From positions 40,303 to 104,302 of the forward strand of contig VHIT02000046.1 of assembly GCA_009768925.2 (NCBI GenBank): DNA of 64,000 bases. Direction: 5' to 3'. The first letter of the stretch is position 1. Each line of letters opens with the position of its first letter. Source of the stretch: Cryptosporidium bovis. Its lineage: Eukaryota > Apicomplexa > Conoidasida > Eucoccidiorida > Cryptosporidiidae. The notes beneath the pieces are model-generated. The model had not been told where the DNA came from. It made no database searches and was given only the letters and a program-made list of their open reading frames with translations. The translations under genes and the position numbers were made by a program. Positions 10,701 to 19,639 of this stretch are shown here, in pieces.

Positions 10701-13327
10701 ACGGAGATAGGCTTCCTGGCATAATGGAAGCAAGAAAAACTTTAAATAAATTACACCAGAGAATGTCAGTGAATAGTTTTAACGAGTCTCACGTTCACTA
10801 CTTGACTCAAGATATCATTATGGTTCAAAGGTACAACCCAAAAATTCAAGAAAACATTTATTTCATAACTCATTCATCCTTTAATATGAATAAGACTGAC
10901 CAATTACCAGAATTAATAGTATTGGATGGTTGCATTAAAGATACTGTGTTTGCAGGAACTCTTTATGTTCCAAATTACACACTTCAATACAGGAATGACT
11001 TGAATAGAATACATGGCATAGATTCGGAATTGCACAAATATAAGAATCTTGAAGAAATATCTTATGTAAGTTACGACGAGGCTAGCAACCAAACTACATT
11101 AAGATTTAAGCACTTCCCCCCTGGATCTTTACTAATACTCCATACAATCAAACACAAAGGTTACAGCATAACCCAAAATGTGCTTGATGAATTCTACAGA
11201 AATATAACGACAACTCTTCCTAGAATAATGAACAATTTTTTGTATTCAGAAAAGTGTCATCCATCTGACGCCATTAACTATATATTATTCAGTTGCAATA
11301 ATGAGGAATTAGACAGAAGTCAAGGAAAAAGAGGAGTTTATAACGTCCCTAATTACGGCGATTTTGTTTATTGTGGAATATACAGTTGTCTAAACGCACT
11401 TGACACTGCAAGAAGAATGGAAGACAATGGGAAAAGTCACCCTTTTATAGTTCACCTCAAACAGGGGTCTTGGTATATGGATTATTGTATTGAAAGACTC
11501 ACTGATTACAGAGGTATCGGGTTTAATGGGCATAATGATATCATCCCAAATGACTTAACCCTCAATGATGATATCAATAAACACGAGAGGCCATTGTATG
11601 AATTGGCAGAATGGGTTAGAAGCCAATATAATTTAATTAATAAAGTAGCAAATATCTCACTTGAGTGTATAATAACATATATAGATATCATGTTTTCGTC
11701 TATATATAGATATGTTCTGTACTATATACTTAACAATGATAAGAATGGTATTTTCGATGAAATAGACCCTGCAAAAGTAACCGATTTGTTAAAGAAACAT
11801 GATCCTCTTTACATTCATCTACTACTGGCAACATACCAGGTATATTCATACGTCCCATCTTCGCCTCTTATTTGTAAATCCAGGATCCCATCAATATCAG
11901 CAGGACTTCCACATTTTTCCACAGGATTTATGAGAAGTTGGGGTCGAGATACCTTTATTGCATTTAGAGGCATACTTTTGTCCTCAAAAAGGTATATAGA
12001 GGCAAAACAAGAGATTTTGGGGATAGCTAGGTTAATGAAAAACGGACTAATACCAAACCTCATCGACTCTGGAAACTCTCCGAGATACAATGCAAGAGAT
12101 GCAACTTGGTTCTTCGTTAATGCAGTTATGGAATACTGTAAATTAGTTCCTAATGGTTATGAGATAATGAATGAAATTGTCTTATTAAGATATCCTATAT
12201 CGGTATCCGAAATACTGTCTTTGAAGCAAAAATATGCCTTTGAATGGCTTTTAAACAAAACCAATAGCAATGATACAATAAAGGAACTAAGACTTTCTGA
12301 CATTATCCACTTTGTGTTCACAAGACATGTCAATGGGATTAAGTTTAGAGAAGAGAATGCGGGACCAAAGTTGGACGAACAAATGAAAGACCCCGGTTTC
12401 AATATTGAAATAAGCTGGGAAAAGGTGAATGGTTTTATTTATGGTGGAAACGTCCATAATTGTGGCACGTGGATGGATAAAATGGGGTCTTCATGCAAAG
12501 CTAATAACAAGGGTATACCTGCGACTCCGAGAAATGGAGCAGACATTGAAATAGTCGCATTATTATACTCTGCAATATCCTATGTAACACTCCTGGAGAA
12601 GGATAACAAGTTTCCTTACAAGGGAGTCCAATATTCGGAAAACGGATTTATAAGTTATTCAGATTGGGTGAAACTCATTAAGGATAACATTGAATGCTAT
12701 TTTTACATTCCAAGTGAAAACGAGATTAAAAGTAATAATGAATATAAAATAGAAAAAAAGTTTATAAATAAAACGGAAATCTACAAGGATACTTGTGGCT
12801 CGTCCCACGGATGGACCGACTATCAACTTAGGTGCAACTCGGTAGTTGCAATTGGAATTTCAGTTGATTTATTTGACGTAGATCATTCTCTAAAAACATT
12901 GAATAGTGTGGAAAATTATCTATTTACCCCAAATATGCTCGGAATCAAAACTTTAGATCCTTCTGATTATAATTATAGACCAAATTACGACAATTCCAAC
13001 GATTCTGATGACTATAATGTGGCCCATGGTTTTAATTATCACCAAGGTCCCGAGTGGGTTTGGCCACTAGGTTACTTTTTAAACGCAAAATACAGGATAC
13101 TAATAGAAAAGAACAAAAAATTAGGACCTGAAATGTCAAGGAAGATTGCAATCTACGAAACTATGAAACATCTAGTGAATCACAGAAACCATATTCAAAC
13201 TGATCAGTGGGGCTCTTTGCCAGAACTGACAAATGATAACGGTTCTTTTTGTAAAGATAGTTGTTTTTCTCAAGCCTGGTCAGTTGGTACTATATTATCG
13301 TTCTTAACAGGTACAATGGATAAATAA
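7751..13327 (+). CDS. Bifunctional glycogen/amylopectin debranching enzyme with inserted starch-binding-like module
   Basis: 1,858 residues, one exon. It combines 4-alpha-glucanotransferase and amylo-1,6-glucosidase activities to remove branches from stored amylopectin. The transferase half shows GIRLDNCHS (nucleophile Asp622), VYAELF (acid/base Glu651) and CTHDNETP (Asp747). The glucosidase half (GH133) shows SWGRDTFIAFRGILL, PRYNARDATWFFVNA, NVHNCGTWMDKMGSS and GPEWVWPLGYF. Between the halves, at about residues 860-965, sits a module with VEIRGDWDNWK, LKKHPNGNF and FEYKYIVDGNWVHDP. This is the pattern of the AMPK-beta/CBM48 family of glycogen-binding domains, which animal and yeast debranching enzymes (about 1,530 residues) lack at this place. 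The insertion accounts for part of the extra length. The ATG is the first in frame. Storage-glucan use is central to Cryptosporidium energy metabolism, which lacks a citric-acid cycle in the human-infecting species. Confidence 0.95.
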   Translation: MSSIVTSLSFRNQGKSNDKKGDNVAKIVNNSKNDMAGTIKLSQDCTSPSLNMEGKEVSFKKGCALTETKTLDSLKRNEFGPINSNWFGEFNKDGSISCIGNNGNIRILSGDIVLLKLYNGLIRGTNFSLKMELFSGECNLICPTYSDSFGNHYWAVEMEHPGSVKISIQVTEKFVDDYKSLEELNNCLKCNFIIVEPRLYINDVFLPSSGICMQTLLSQCLGNIKNWKRRLEITSKLNYNMVHFTPLQTFGQSGSCYSIANQNEISSMFFDCEDEISEKDDKNTKIINMEYTKKEKYEYLKKVIHELERDYRILSTCDIVLNHSADNSPWLVDHPESGYYIENSPHLKAAVELDLRLQEFSKDIVNGKYANKYGVSRNITTINHVDSLIKCLKDEVLIPFNMREYFELNKNEIISNLNDSGSETKSDDILDDIIEKIEIDGESSLESKLYNVIIHFTCRERGKKISVPSYVFRKIGIEQVGTDIMEVLDKIQNRLYSFADNIVDNICDSVRGLIVWERVECNKGPIGLNHWEALTPRYFTPIKDRNGKMQYLANNGWVMGWNAKKDFASSGSFVYLKRDLIVWSDCVKLRYGRKESDSPFLWKWMAEYCRSVAEIFHGIRLDNCHSTPLHVAKYMLRECRKVRPNIWVYAELFTGDYQVDLEFERVLGLNALIREAMRSETPGSLGYSVSNYSTAPIGGLATIPSMFQEVNIDKNKENYDTNLPVVDGLKPLKKFSCPAIFFDCTHDNETPCEIRTPIDTLPTAALVASANCALGSTRGFDELVPHNISVVSERRLYQNYILNLNGDGLVSPKNGDNDKNISLRSRSNSLGPFKRLASNYLSELSTINWSGVGNSTNNTNISTEITIEWRHPATNVEIRGDWDNWKNGIQLKKHPNGNFMTKLYIKFGKNDREDSCLINGEDRSVNVIFPTNNRLQFEYKYIVDGNWVHDPNLPYSSDDNGNINNIITLLKRQRSIASLSKWKHGDRLPGIMEARKTLNKLHQRMSVNSFNESHVHYLTQDIIMVQRYNPKIQENIYFITHSSFNMNKTDQLPELIVLDGCIKDTVFAGTLYVPNYTLQYRNDLNRIHGIDSELHKYKNLEEISYVSYDEASNQTTLRFKHFPPGSLLILHTIKHKGYSITQNVLDEFYRNITTTLPRIMNNFLYSEKCHPSDAINYILFSCNNEELDRSQGKRGVYNVPNYGDFVYCGIYSCLNALDTARRMEDNGKSHPFIVHLKQGSWYMDYCIERLTDYRGIGFNGHNDIIPNDLTLNDDINKHERPLYELAEWVRSQYNLINKVANISLECIITYIDIMFSSIYRYVLYYILNNDKNGIFDEIDPAKVTDLLKKHDPLYIHLLLATYQVYSYVPSSPLICKSRIPSISAGLPHFSTGFMRSWGRDTFIAFRGILLSSKRYIEAKQEILGIARLMKNGLIPNLIDSGNSPRYNARDATWFFVNAVMEYCKLVPNGYEIMNEIVLLRYPISVSEILSLKQKYAFEWLLNKTNSNDTIKELRLSDIIHFVFTRHVNGIKFREENAGPKLDEQMKDPGFNIEISWEKVNGFIYGGNVHNCGTWMDKMGSSCKANNKGIPATPRNGADIEIVALLYSAISYVTLLEKDNKFPYKGVQYSENGFISYSDWVKLIKDNIECYFYIPSENEIKSNNEYKIEKKFINKTEIYKDTCGSSHGWTDYQLRCNSVVAIGISVDLFDVDHSLKTLNSVENYLFTPNMLGIKTLDPSDYNYRPNYDNSNDSDDYNVAHGFNYHQGPEWVWPLGYFLNAKYRILIEKNKKLGPEMSRKIAIYETMKHLVNHRNHIQTDQWGSLPELTNDNGSFCKDSCFSQAWSVGTILSFLTGTMDK

Positions 13328-13603
13328 AAAAACATCAAATTCACTTAAATATAAAATAGGAATGATTTATTTTGTTTAAATAATATTCTTTATTTTACCT
13401 TTTTCTTGTCATTTCTTGACACGTCATCACCCCAAAATTGCATGTCCACATAATATATTCATTTATTAAAAATTAAAGGGGAATTTTTGTTTCCTTTCTT
13501 TTTAATTTAAAAAATTGATGTATTACTGAGATTAAATAGTAATCAGTGTAGTATAGAGGCAATACCAACGTTAGAATAAATAATTCAATACGAAAACTAC
13601 CAA

Positions 13604-14488
13604 ATGAGTGTAATAAGAATAAATAAGGATGAAAGTATTGATGAAATAGTGAAATTCTATGAAAAAAGTAAGTTTTTTATAGTTATCAATACAAAATGTT
13701 GATTTTTCTGAAAATTACCCTCTAAAAATGTATCGTTTAAATCCGATAATTATAAAGTTATTCAAACACAGAAGAAAACGGTAGGTAATATTTTCGGTTT
13801 TTAAATTAAGGAATTTGATGGAATTTTTAACGAATAAATTAACTACCTTTAGAACCAAAGCTTATTGAATGAAAATATTAGATTGAGAGCGAAAATAAGA
13901 AATAACTACGCAAAGAACAATAAGGATATATTGGATAATTATTTGTTATTCGCAACTCCACCTCCTCATTTGAGTCAAATAAGAAGAGTGAAATTTCAAC
14001 CAAAATTGTCACCAATAGCTCAGTCACCTGGATCGGAAAGAGTCTCAAAACAGTCTATAGAATGCGTTAAAACAAAGGATTTAAAAAGTGTTTATGTTCA
14101 AACAGAAGAATTTAACGACTTCCCTAGGGATGATTCCAATAAAGGAAAAAATAAAATCGATACAGACAATTCAAGAAAGAGGATAGGTAAATTAAAGGAG
14201 AAAAAGCACGACCTGAATATAAATTTAACGGAAAAAATAGTGGAAAAAGAATGCAATGTGCGAGAAAAGATCAACATCGAAGGCATTGAATCGGGAGAAA
14301 TGAAAGAAAATGTCAATTTAGAAAATAACCTGATTAATAATATTAAAAAAAAATATCCTCTAAGAGAAAATTCAAGATATGTATCATATAAGGTCCCCTC
14401 GCTGAGGGTAAAATTAAGAAGAGATACCGACAAACCAGAATACAACCCATTTAAGACCCATAACTATTTTAATACAAGAATAAAATGA
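13604..14488 (+). CDS. Shugoshin-like centromere cohesion protector, three exons
   Basis: The main frame (from 13853) has no ATG near its front, so I looked upstream. An ATG at 13604 opens a 64-base exon that ends at a GTAAGT donor (13668). A short exon at 13758-13780 and a third exon at 13853-14488 complete a 240-residue frame; the middle exon's borders are the least certain. The resulting N-terminus is a coiled coil (EKIIQTQKKTNQSLLNENIR), as shugoshins have for dimerising and PP2A binding. Near the C-terminus, RYVSYKVPSLRVKLRRD (about 14377-14427) closely follows the shugoshin C-terminal motif (V-S/N-Y-K-E-P-S/T-L-x-x-K-L/M-R-R) that binds phosphorylated histone H2A. The middle is basic and poorly structured. 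Shugoshin protects centromeric cohesin in mitosis and meiosis. Its stop lies 18 bases from the stop of the convergent UFSP2-like gene. Confidence 0.75.
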
Positions 14489-14506
14489 AATATACATTAA
14501 GATCGA

Positions 14507-16666
14507 TTAGTATATTATATTTTTTTCATTATCTGCATTATTTGACGGAAATAGAACATGAATAGGCTTTCCCTCAGAAGCAGAGAATAAAAAATTGGAA
14601 CCTCTCCAGGAAACAGCATTCTTTTTATATAAATACTCAACATCATCATCATTACCAAAATAATGTGGATCAACAATCAGATATTGTACAGAGTCCTCAA
14701 CTGAGCAACTACAACCTTTGCATATCTGAATTCCAACAATTAGATAAGAATATTCGCCAAGATTAGCAATAACTGGACTTCCAATTGTTCTAAAATGCTT
14801 TACAATTACCTCATAATCGTGAATGAATTCCAGAACTCCAATGTAAAACTTTATGCAGGAATAAACACCAATATACAATGAAAGTAAGAAAGAAGCTTGG
14901 ACAATTCCAAGGACTGTTTCAGATCCTACTTCAAGTTCAAAATTCAATGTGTCTGTTTCCCTAATTAATTCTTGCATTTCAATGATAGACAAGACATGTT
15001 TATTAGTGTAGTTATTAATAAGGTACCAACTTAATACCATTTGTACTGTTTTATAGGTGCATGTCCATCCAATATCTTTAATACTAGGGTCTTGATTAAA
15101 ATGATAGAAATAGAAATCCCCAATTATAAAATCTAATTGGTTGTTTAGACATTTGACCTTTAGTACATAAACCCCCGTGGTGCCACCATCATTATTATAT
15201 ACATAACACTCACGCATTTGGTTATAGTAAAATTCGTATTTAACATCTTGTTCACCACCCATCCTACCAGACAATCCTTCTTGATTAATATCACACAAAA
15301 ATTTTTCTTTGTTTGATTTATCACTTACTTGCCTTTTCATTTCGTGTTTGAGTTTTTCAATGATCCCAAGATGTGGGGAAATTATTTTGTTTTTATAGTA
15401 AATATCTGAAATATAAAGTTCGTTATCATCAGATATTTGTTTAATACTTTTTGGGATTAGTGCTAGGTCTTTTGAGATAAATGGCATTAGTGGTTTAATA
15501 TTAAAAACATCACACCATCTTTTTCTGTATTTTTTTTCTTCAATGTCCCCATAGAGGAGTCCGGTGTTTAACAATGAAATAGGAATAGAATAATTTGGAA
15601 GCTTGAACAAGTAAAATCCAAATTGAAAATCATTCTTACAGAAAAACAAAGGAGATCTATTAGTGTATCTATATCCAATATAGTTGCATTTATTTATAAA
15701 GCACCTTCTTACTTGTTCTTTAAATTCTGTGTTTATCAAACCATTGTGTTCTTTTGTGGATAACAACCTAAATATGCAAGCTTGGAGATTCAATGTTAAC
15801 TCTAATGAGTTATCATCAGATCCACGTGTAATTTTAAATGAGCTAAAAAAGTGAGGGCTCAGTTCAGCAGTATTTTCTGAATTATTGTCATCAGGAAGAT
15901 CCGATGTGCCTATATTACGTGAAAAGTAAACTGGTACTTGTAAAGGAAATGTATCATGATCTTTTTTCCTTATTCTGTGATTTATATTGTAATAGTAAAC
16001 AATGCCATTTCCAGAACTTATTGAAAGATTTGTCTTAATTATTTCTATTATATCTTTAATTACTTTTAACATTCCACCAGATTTATCATTATCTGTGTAA
16101 GTAAATGGAAGAGAGATTTGAAATTCTGAGTTTGTAAAAAATCCCAATTCTGAATAATTAGTTACTACACTTACTACAGTATCAGGAATAAGATAACTAT
16201 TTTTTTCCCCCAAGGCAAATATCTTCAATGAATATATTACAGACTCCAAGTTAAATACAGGGAGTATAATAAAATTAGTAAAGGTTTTTGGATCCCATAA
16301 ACTATTTATTTCCTCGTCTCTATGTTCATTTATTATTTCAAACCATTCATTATAGTCATATTTCCACTGAAAAATTCCCAAAACAGTATAACCAAATGGA
16401 AGAGTCACCAAAACATCATAGATAAAATCTACTATTGGTCTATCCCAATCGTTAAGATTTAGCTTCAACACATCTGATATTATCACTAGTTTATCATAAC
16501 CCTGTTTTTCAGTTGGTTCCATTTCTTTGTAAAACCCTATAACAAAATATATTTCATTCATTGTCTCACCAACCTCCCCTTCAATTATTCCCATTCCATT
16601 TAACACAGTGATTAACTTGTCCAACACACAGATCTTTGTTCTTTCAAGATCCTTAATTATTGACAT
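14507..16666 (-). CDS. UFM1-specific cysteine protease (UFSP2-like, peptidase family C78)
   Basis: 719 residues from the ATG at 16666; the GTG two codons upstream is not a likely start. The C-terminal domain (about 515-700) has the C78 catalytic set: Cys536 in KDIGWTCTYKT, followed by Asp666 and His668 in VDPHY. Between them is GEYSYLIVG, the beta strand that precedes the Asp-Pro-His in this family. The N-terminal 500 residues are divergent, with no recognised domain; UFSP2 relatives also have a long N-terminal part that directs the enzyme to the ER. The enzyme matures UFM1 and removes it from targets such as ER-bound ribosomes. The presence of an intact triad predicts a working UFM1 pathway in this organism. 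It is convergent with the shugoshin candidate. Confidence 0.85.
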   Translation of the reverse strand: MSIIKDLERTKICVLDKLITVLNGMGIIEGEVGETMNEIYFVIGFYKEMEPTEKQGYDKLVIISDVLKLNLNDWDRPIVDFIYDVLVTLPFGYTVLGIFQWKYDYNEWFEIINEHRDEEINSLWDPKTFTNFIILPVFNLESVIYSLKIFALGEKNSYLIPDTVVSVVTNYSELGFFTNSEFQISLPFTYTDNDKSGGMLKVIKDIIEIIKTNLSISSGNGIVYYYNINHRIRKKDHDTFPLQVPVYFSRNIGTSDLPDDNNSENTAELSPHFFSSFKITRGSDDNSLELTLNLQACIFRLLSTKEHNGLINTEFKEQVRRCFINKCNYIGYRYTNRSPLFFCKNDFQFGFYLFKLPNYSIPISLLNTGLLYGDIEEKKYRKRWCDVFNIKPLMPFISKDLALIPKSIKQISDDNELYISDIYYKNKIISPHLGIIEKLKHEMKRQVSDKSNKEKFLCDINQEGLSGRMGGEQDVKYEFYYNQMRECYVYNNDGGTTGVYVLKVKCLNNQLDFIIGDFYFYHFNQDPSIKDIGWTCTYKTVQMVLSWYLINNYTNKHVLSIIEMQELIRETDTLNFELEVGSETVLGIVQASFLLSLYIGVYSCIKFYIGVLEFIHDYEVIVKHFRTIGSPVIANLGEYSYLIVGIQICKGCSCSVEDSVQYLIVDPHYFGNDDDVEYLYKKNAVSWRGSNFLFSASEGKPIHVLFPSNNADNEKNIIY

Positions 16667-16823
16667 TTTCACCTTTAATTCAAATGCCCTTTAAATGAAA
16701 TATGAAACTCCATTTGAAAAAATATTATTGAAATCATTCATCCAGGAAACTTATTAATCAAATATACCTCTATTTTGTAAGAGAAGAAAATGAACAACTT
16801 CAATTTATTAAGGTTGTATCACA

Positions 16824-16831
16824 TGCATGCA
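16824..16831. promoter_or_regulatory. TGCATGCA palindrome
   Basis: A perfect 8-base palindrome within CATGCATGCAT, about 160 bases upstream of the UFSP2-like ATG (minus strand). AP2-type site class. Confidence 0.45.
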
Positions 16832-17050
16832 TAAAATGAGTCACGTAATCCCTATTTCTATACCTCCCCCTTTGTTTACTGAATAAAAATATACGGAAAC
16901 TGATTGCGTGTTTTTCACTGATTTACAGGTAACTATAAGAAATAGAAGTAATTATTTTACTCCATACCACTTACACATAACCGTCTTAAATAACTTTCCT
17001 TATCTTTTTAAAGGGTTTGGCTACATAAAGGAAAAATGAAAAAAATATAC

Positions 17051-17060
17051 ATGGCGCCAT
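17051..17060. promoter_or_regulatory. E2F-type palindrome ATGGCGCCAT
   Basis: A perfect 10-base palindrome containing the E2F/DP core TGGCGCCA, about 385 bases upstream of the UFSP2-like ATG. The match is direct; the function is inferred from reported enrichment of this motif upstream of Cryptosporidium genes. Confidence 0.5.
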
Positions 17061-17202
17061 TTTGCTCTTCACATAAGTAAATGCACGAGAAATAATATTA
17101 AATGAGAGTATGTATTCAAATAGAAAATAAATCTTAGATTTCAATGAGTTTGTTGGAATTAAAGTATAAACCTCTAATTCAAACTTTAGTTGTCTATGAG
17201 GG

Positions 17203-17755
17203 CTAGAATTCATCGCGAATTGTTGAATCTGTAGCCTCATCATATTTTGTCAAACTTGAAAAGGCACCAATAATTAAGACAATCGGTTTAACAATAACAA
17301 AATAGACTATTCCAAGTCTCCTTGCCACAATGTAGATACAAACTGCGATAAAAAAGTAGAAAGAACACCATAACGAAAAGATCTCCCGTTCATTTTTCTT
17401 TTTTATCTGAATAAACACAGAAGTATTCTCCTCAAGCTTGCTTTCGTACTCCTTGTAATTGGTATTAGTTTGCGAAATTATATCTTTATCATCAATCAAA
17501 ACGCGTTCTGAGTTATGAAAACGCTTTATCTCTTCTTTCATTCTAATTTTCGTGTTCTGCAGCTCAAACTGCAGTTCTTTTGAACTATCCTCACCGTTGT
17601 ACATTTTCAGCAGTTCACTATTCAAAAATTATTAATGTATAACATCAATCCACAAACTTTGTATTCTTAATAACTATAATTTCCTCCGCTTCCGCAGCTC
17701 CCTTTTGTTTGGCCTCGAAATTAACTAGATTAGTAGTTTTCCCGCCCGAATTCAT
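17203..17755 (-). CDS. Sec20-like SNARE with C-terminal membrane anchor, probable two exons
   Basis: The main exon (17617-17203) encodes a helical segment (SSKELQFELQ...YKEYESKLEEN) running straight into IKKKNEREIFSLW and a membrane anchor, FFIAVCIYIVARRLG, then a second hydrophobic stretch. This layout resembles the Sec20/BNIP1 SNARE (RRELTDKLLIF...VLYIVKKRL), which drives Golgi-to-ER retrograde fusion. The first ATG inside this exon is at 17604 (133 residues). An ATG at 17755 opens a 33-codon piece (MNSGGKTTNLVNFEAKQKGA) that joins in frame through a 40-base GTTTGT...ATAG intron (17657-17618), giving a longer protein. That intron is very short and its donor is not ideal, so the upstream exon is tentative. 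The main alternative is another tail-anchored coiled-coil protein. Confidence 0.5.
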
Positions 17756-18148
17756 GTTTTTAAATAAAAGTTAGAGGGTAAATCAAAAAAAAAGTGAAAG
17801 AGTTTTTTTTTAGAATAATCTGAATTATATGGTTTAAATAGATTTAAGACTGTGGGAAGGTGCTAATTGGTTTACAATTTGTTATTTTTCACTAAAATTT
17901 GAACCTCTCTTCTACAATCGTCTAGAATTGTGAACTAACACTTGTTTGGTAGACTGTAAATATATAATTAATCGTGGAGTAATTGCTAAAGATTCATATA
18001 ATCAATTTTTTCTTTTTTCAGATAAAATACTGATTTTTTTGGATACCTAACACAGTTTTGTTCGGAGAATTACTATTGTTACTGTTCTTTACACATCTGA
18101 ATATTACTCTTAACAAGAAAGTGAGGCATACTATTTAAATTGAATAAT
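17756..18148. promoter_or_regulatory. Divergent promoter region, Sec20-like / RPT6
   Basis: An A/T-rich spacer of about 390 bases between oppositely oriented genes. A TTTTCCCGCCC string at 17737-17747, just inside the tentative first exon of the Sec20-like gene, resembles an E2F site. It would also be coding if that exon is real. Nothing else is evident. Confidence 0.35.
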
Positions 18149-19499
18149 ATGTTGGAACTAGAAGTAGCTAAATATGTTGATCCTTCACTTCATTTTTACG
18201 TCAAAAGAATCGAGTTTTTGGACTTGTCTATTAGTTTAAAAAAAATGGATGTGAGGAGACTGCATTCACAAAGGAACGAAATGAATTTAAAAGGTATGTT
18301 TTAATTTAAATACACTTAAAGGTGTTAATAGTTAATATCGATTTATTTAATCGCACACTTGACTTGAATAACACAAAAGTGAGGGAGCTCAGAGAAGAAC
18401 TTCACCACTTACTTGAGTCGAATAGTTATGTAGGAGAAGTAATAAAGGTTATGGGGAGAAATAAAGTATTGGTAAAATTGAGTCCGGAGGGGAAATTTTT
18501 GGTAGATATAACTAAGAATATTAACATTTCAAAGTGTACAGTGAACACAAGGTAAGTTTGGTGTTTTTATGTACTAAAAAGGCCTTATATTTACCATCTA
18601 TTTCCTTTTATTTATACAGGGTCGCATTATTGAGTGATTCATTCAAGCTACATCGTATTTTCCCAACAAAAGTTGATCCATTGGTTTCTTTAATGAAAGT
18701 AGAAAAGGTTCCTGATAGTACATATGATATGGTTGGTGGTTTGGATGAACAGATTAAGGAAATAAAGGAGGTGATTGAGCTTCCGATAAAACATCCAGAA
18801 ATATTCGAAAGTTTGGGCATTGCCCAACCAAAAGGAGTTCTGCTTTATGGTCCTCCAGGGACAGGCAAAACATTACTTGCAAGAGCAGTTGCGCATCATA
18901 CAGACTGCACATTTATCAGGGTATCTGGTTCAGAGCTTGTTCAAAAGTACATAGGAGAGGGAAGTCGCATGGTTAGAGAGTTATTTGTTATGGCAAGAGA
19001 GCATGCCCCCTCTTTAATCTTCATGGACGAAATAGATTCTATTGGTTCCCAAAGAACGGAAGGAGAAAGTGGAGATACCGAAGTGCAAAGAACAATGCTT
19101 GAACTGTTAAATCAACTAGATGGTTTTGAGTCAACTCAAAACATAAAAATCATCATGGCTACTAATAGAATAGACATACTTGATGATGCCTTACTCAGAC
19201 CAGGACGTATTGATAGAAAAATCGAGTTTCCAAATCCAAATGAGGATGCTCGTCTTGAGATTCTTAAGATTCATAGTAGAAAAATGAATTTGGTTCGTGG
19301 AATCAATTTGAGAAAGATATCCCAACAAATGAAAGGAGCATCAGGAGCAGAGTCAAAGGCTGTATGTACAGAAGCAGGAATGTTTGCATTGAGAGAAAGA
19401 AGAAAACACGTCACACAAGAAGACTTTGAAATGGCAGTTTCGAGAGTAATGAAGAAGGACAGCGACTGGAATACTAGTCTTAAAAAACTATGGAAATAA
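18149..19499 (+). CDS. RPT6: 26S proteasome regulatory ATPase RPT6 (PSMC5), three exons
   Basis: Exons 18149-18293, 18380-18551 and 18620-19499 join to a 398-residue protein. Donors are GTATGT and GTAAGT; acceptors are CAAAAG and ATACAG. I chose the first acceptor because it restores the conserved RPT6 run [20 protein letters not shown]. Identity as RPT6 rather than another RPT comes from [38 protein letters not shown] and [16 protein letters not shown]. The AAA+ domain has Walker A GPPGTGKT, Walker B FMDEIDS and the arginine-finger region [13 protein letters not shown]. It unfolds ubiquitinated proteins for the 20S core. The N-terminal coiled coil is shorter than in human PSMC5 (406 residues). 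The gene is convergent with Dim1. Confidence 0.96.
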
Positions 19500-19639
19500 T
19501 AACTAGATTCCTTTTTATCAAATAAGGGGTAATATTGTATAAATGAGAAATATATAGATAATACTAATAAACAATAAGAACAAATATTTTATATTATTAT
19601 TGATAATATGACAATACCACATTTAGTTTTTACTAGTCA

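Larger units (their letters stand above)
16667..17202. other. Spacer upstream of UFSP2-like gene
   Basis: About 540 bases. It contains a perfect TGCATGCA at 16824-16831 and a perfect palindrome ATGGCGCCAT at 17051-17060, both placed as promoter elements for the minus-strand UFSP2-like gene. An 85-codon frame at 16986-17243 overlaps the end of the next gene and has no protein-like features. Confidence 0.45.

Noticed and set aside
16986-17243. 85-codon minus frame
   Set aside because: No recognisable features, overlaps the Sec20-like 3' end and contains the E2F palindrome.
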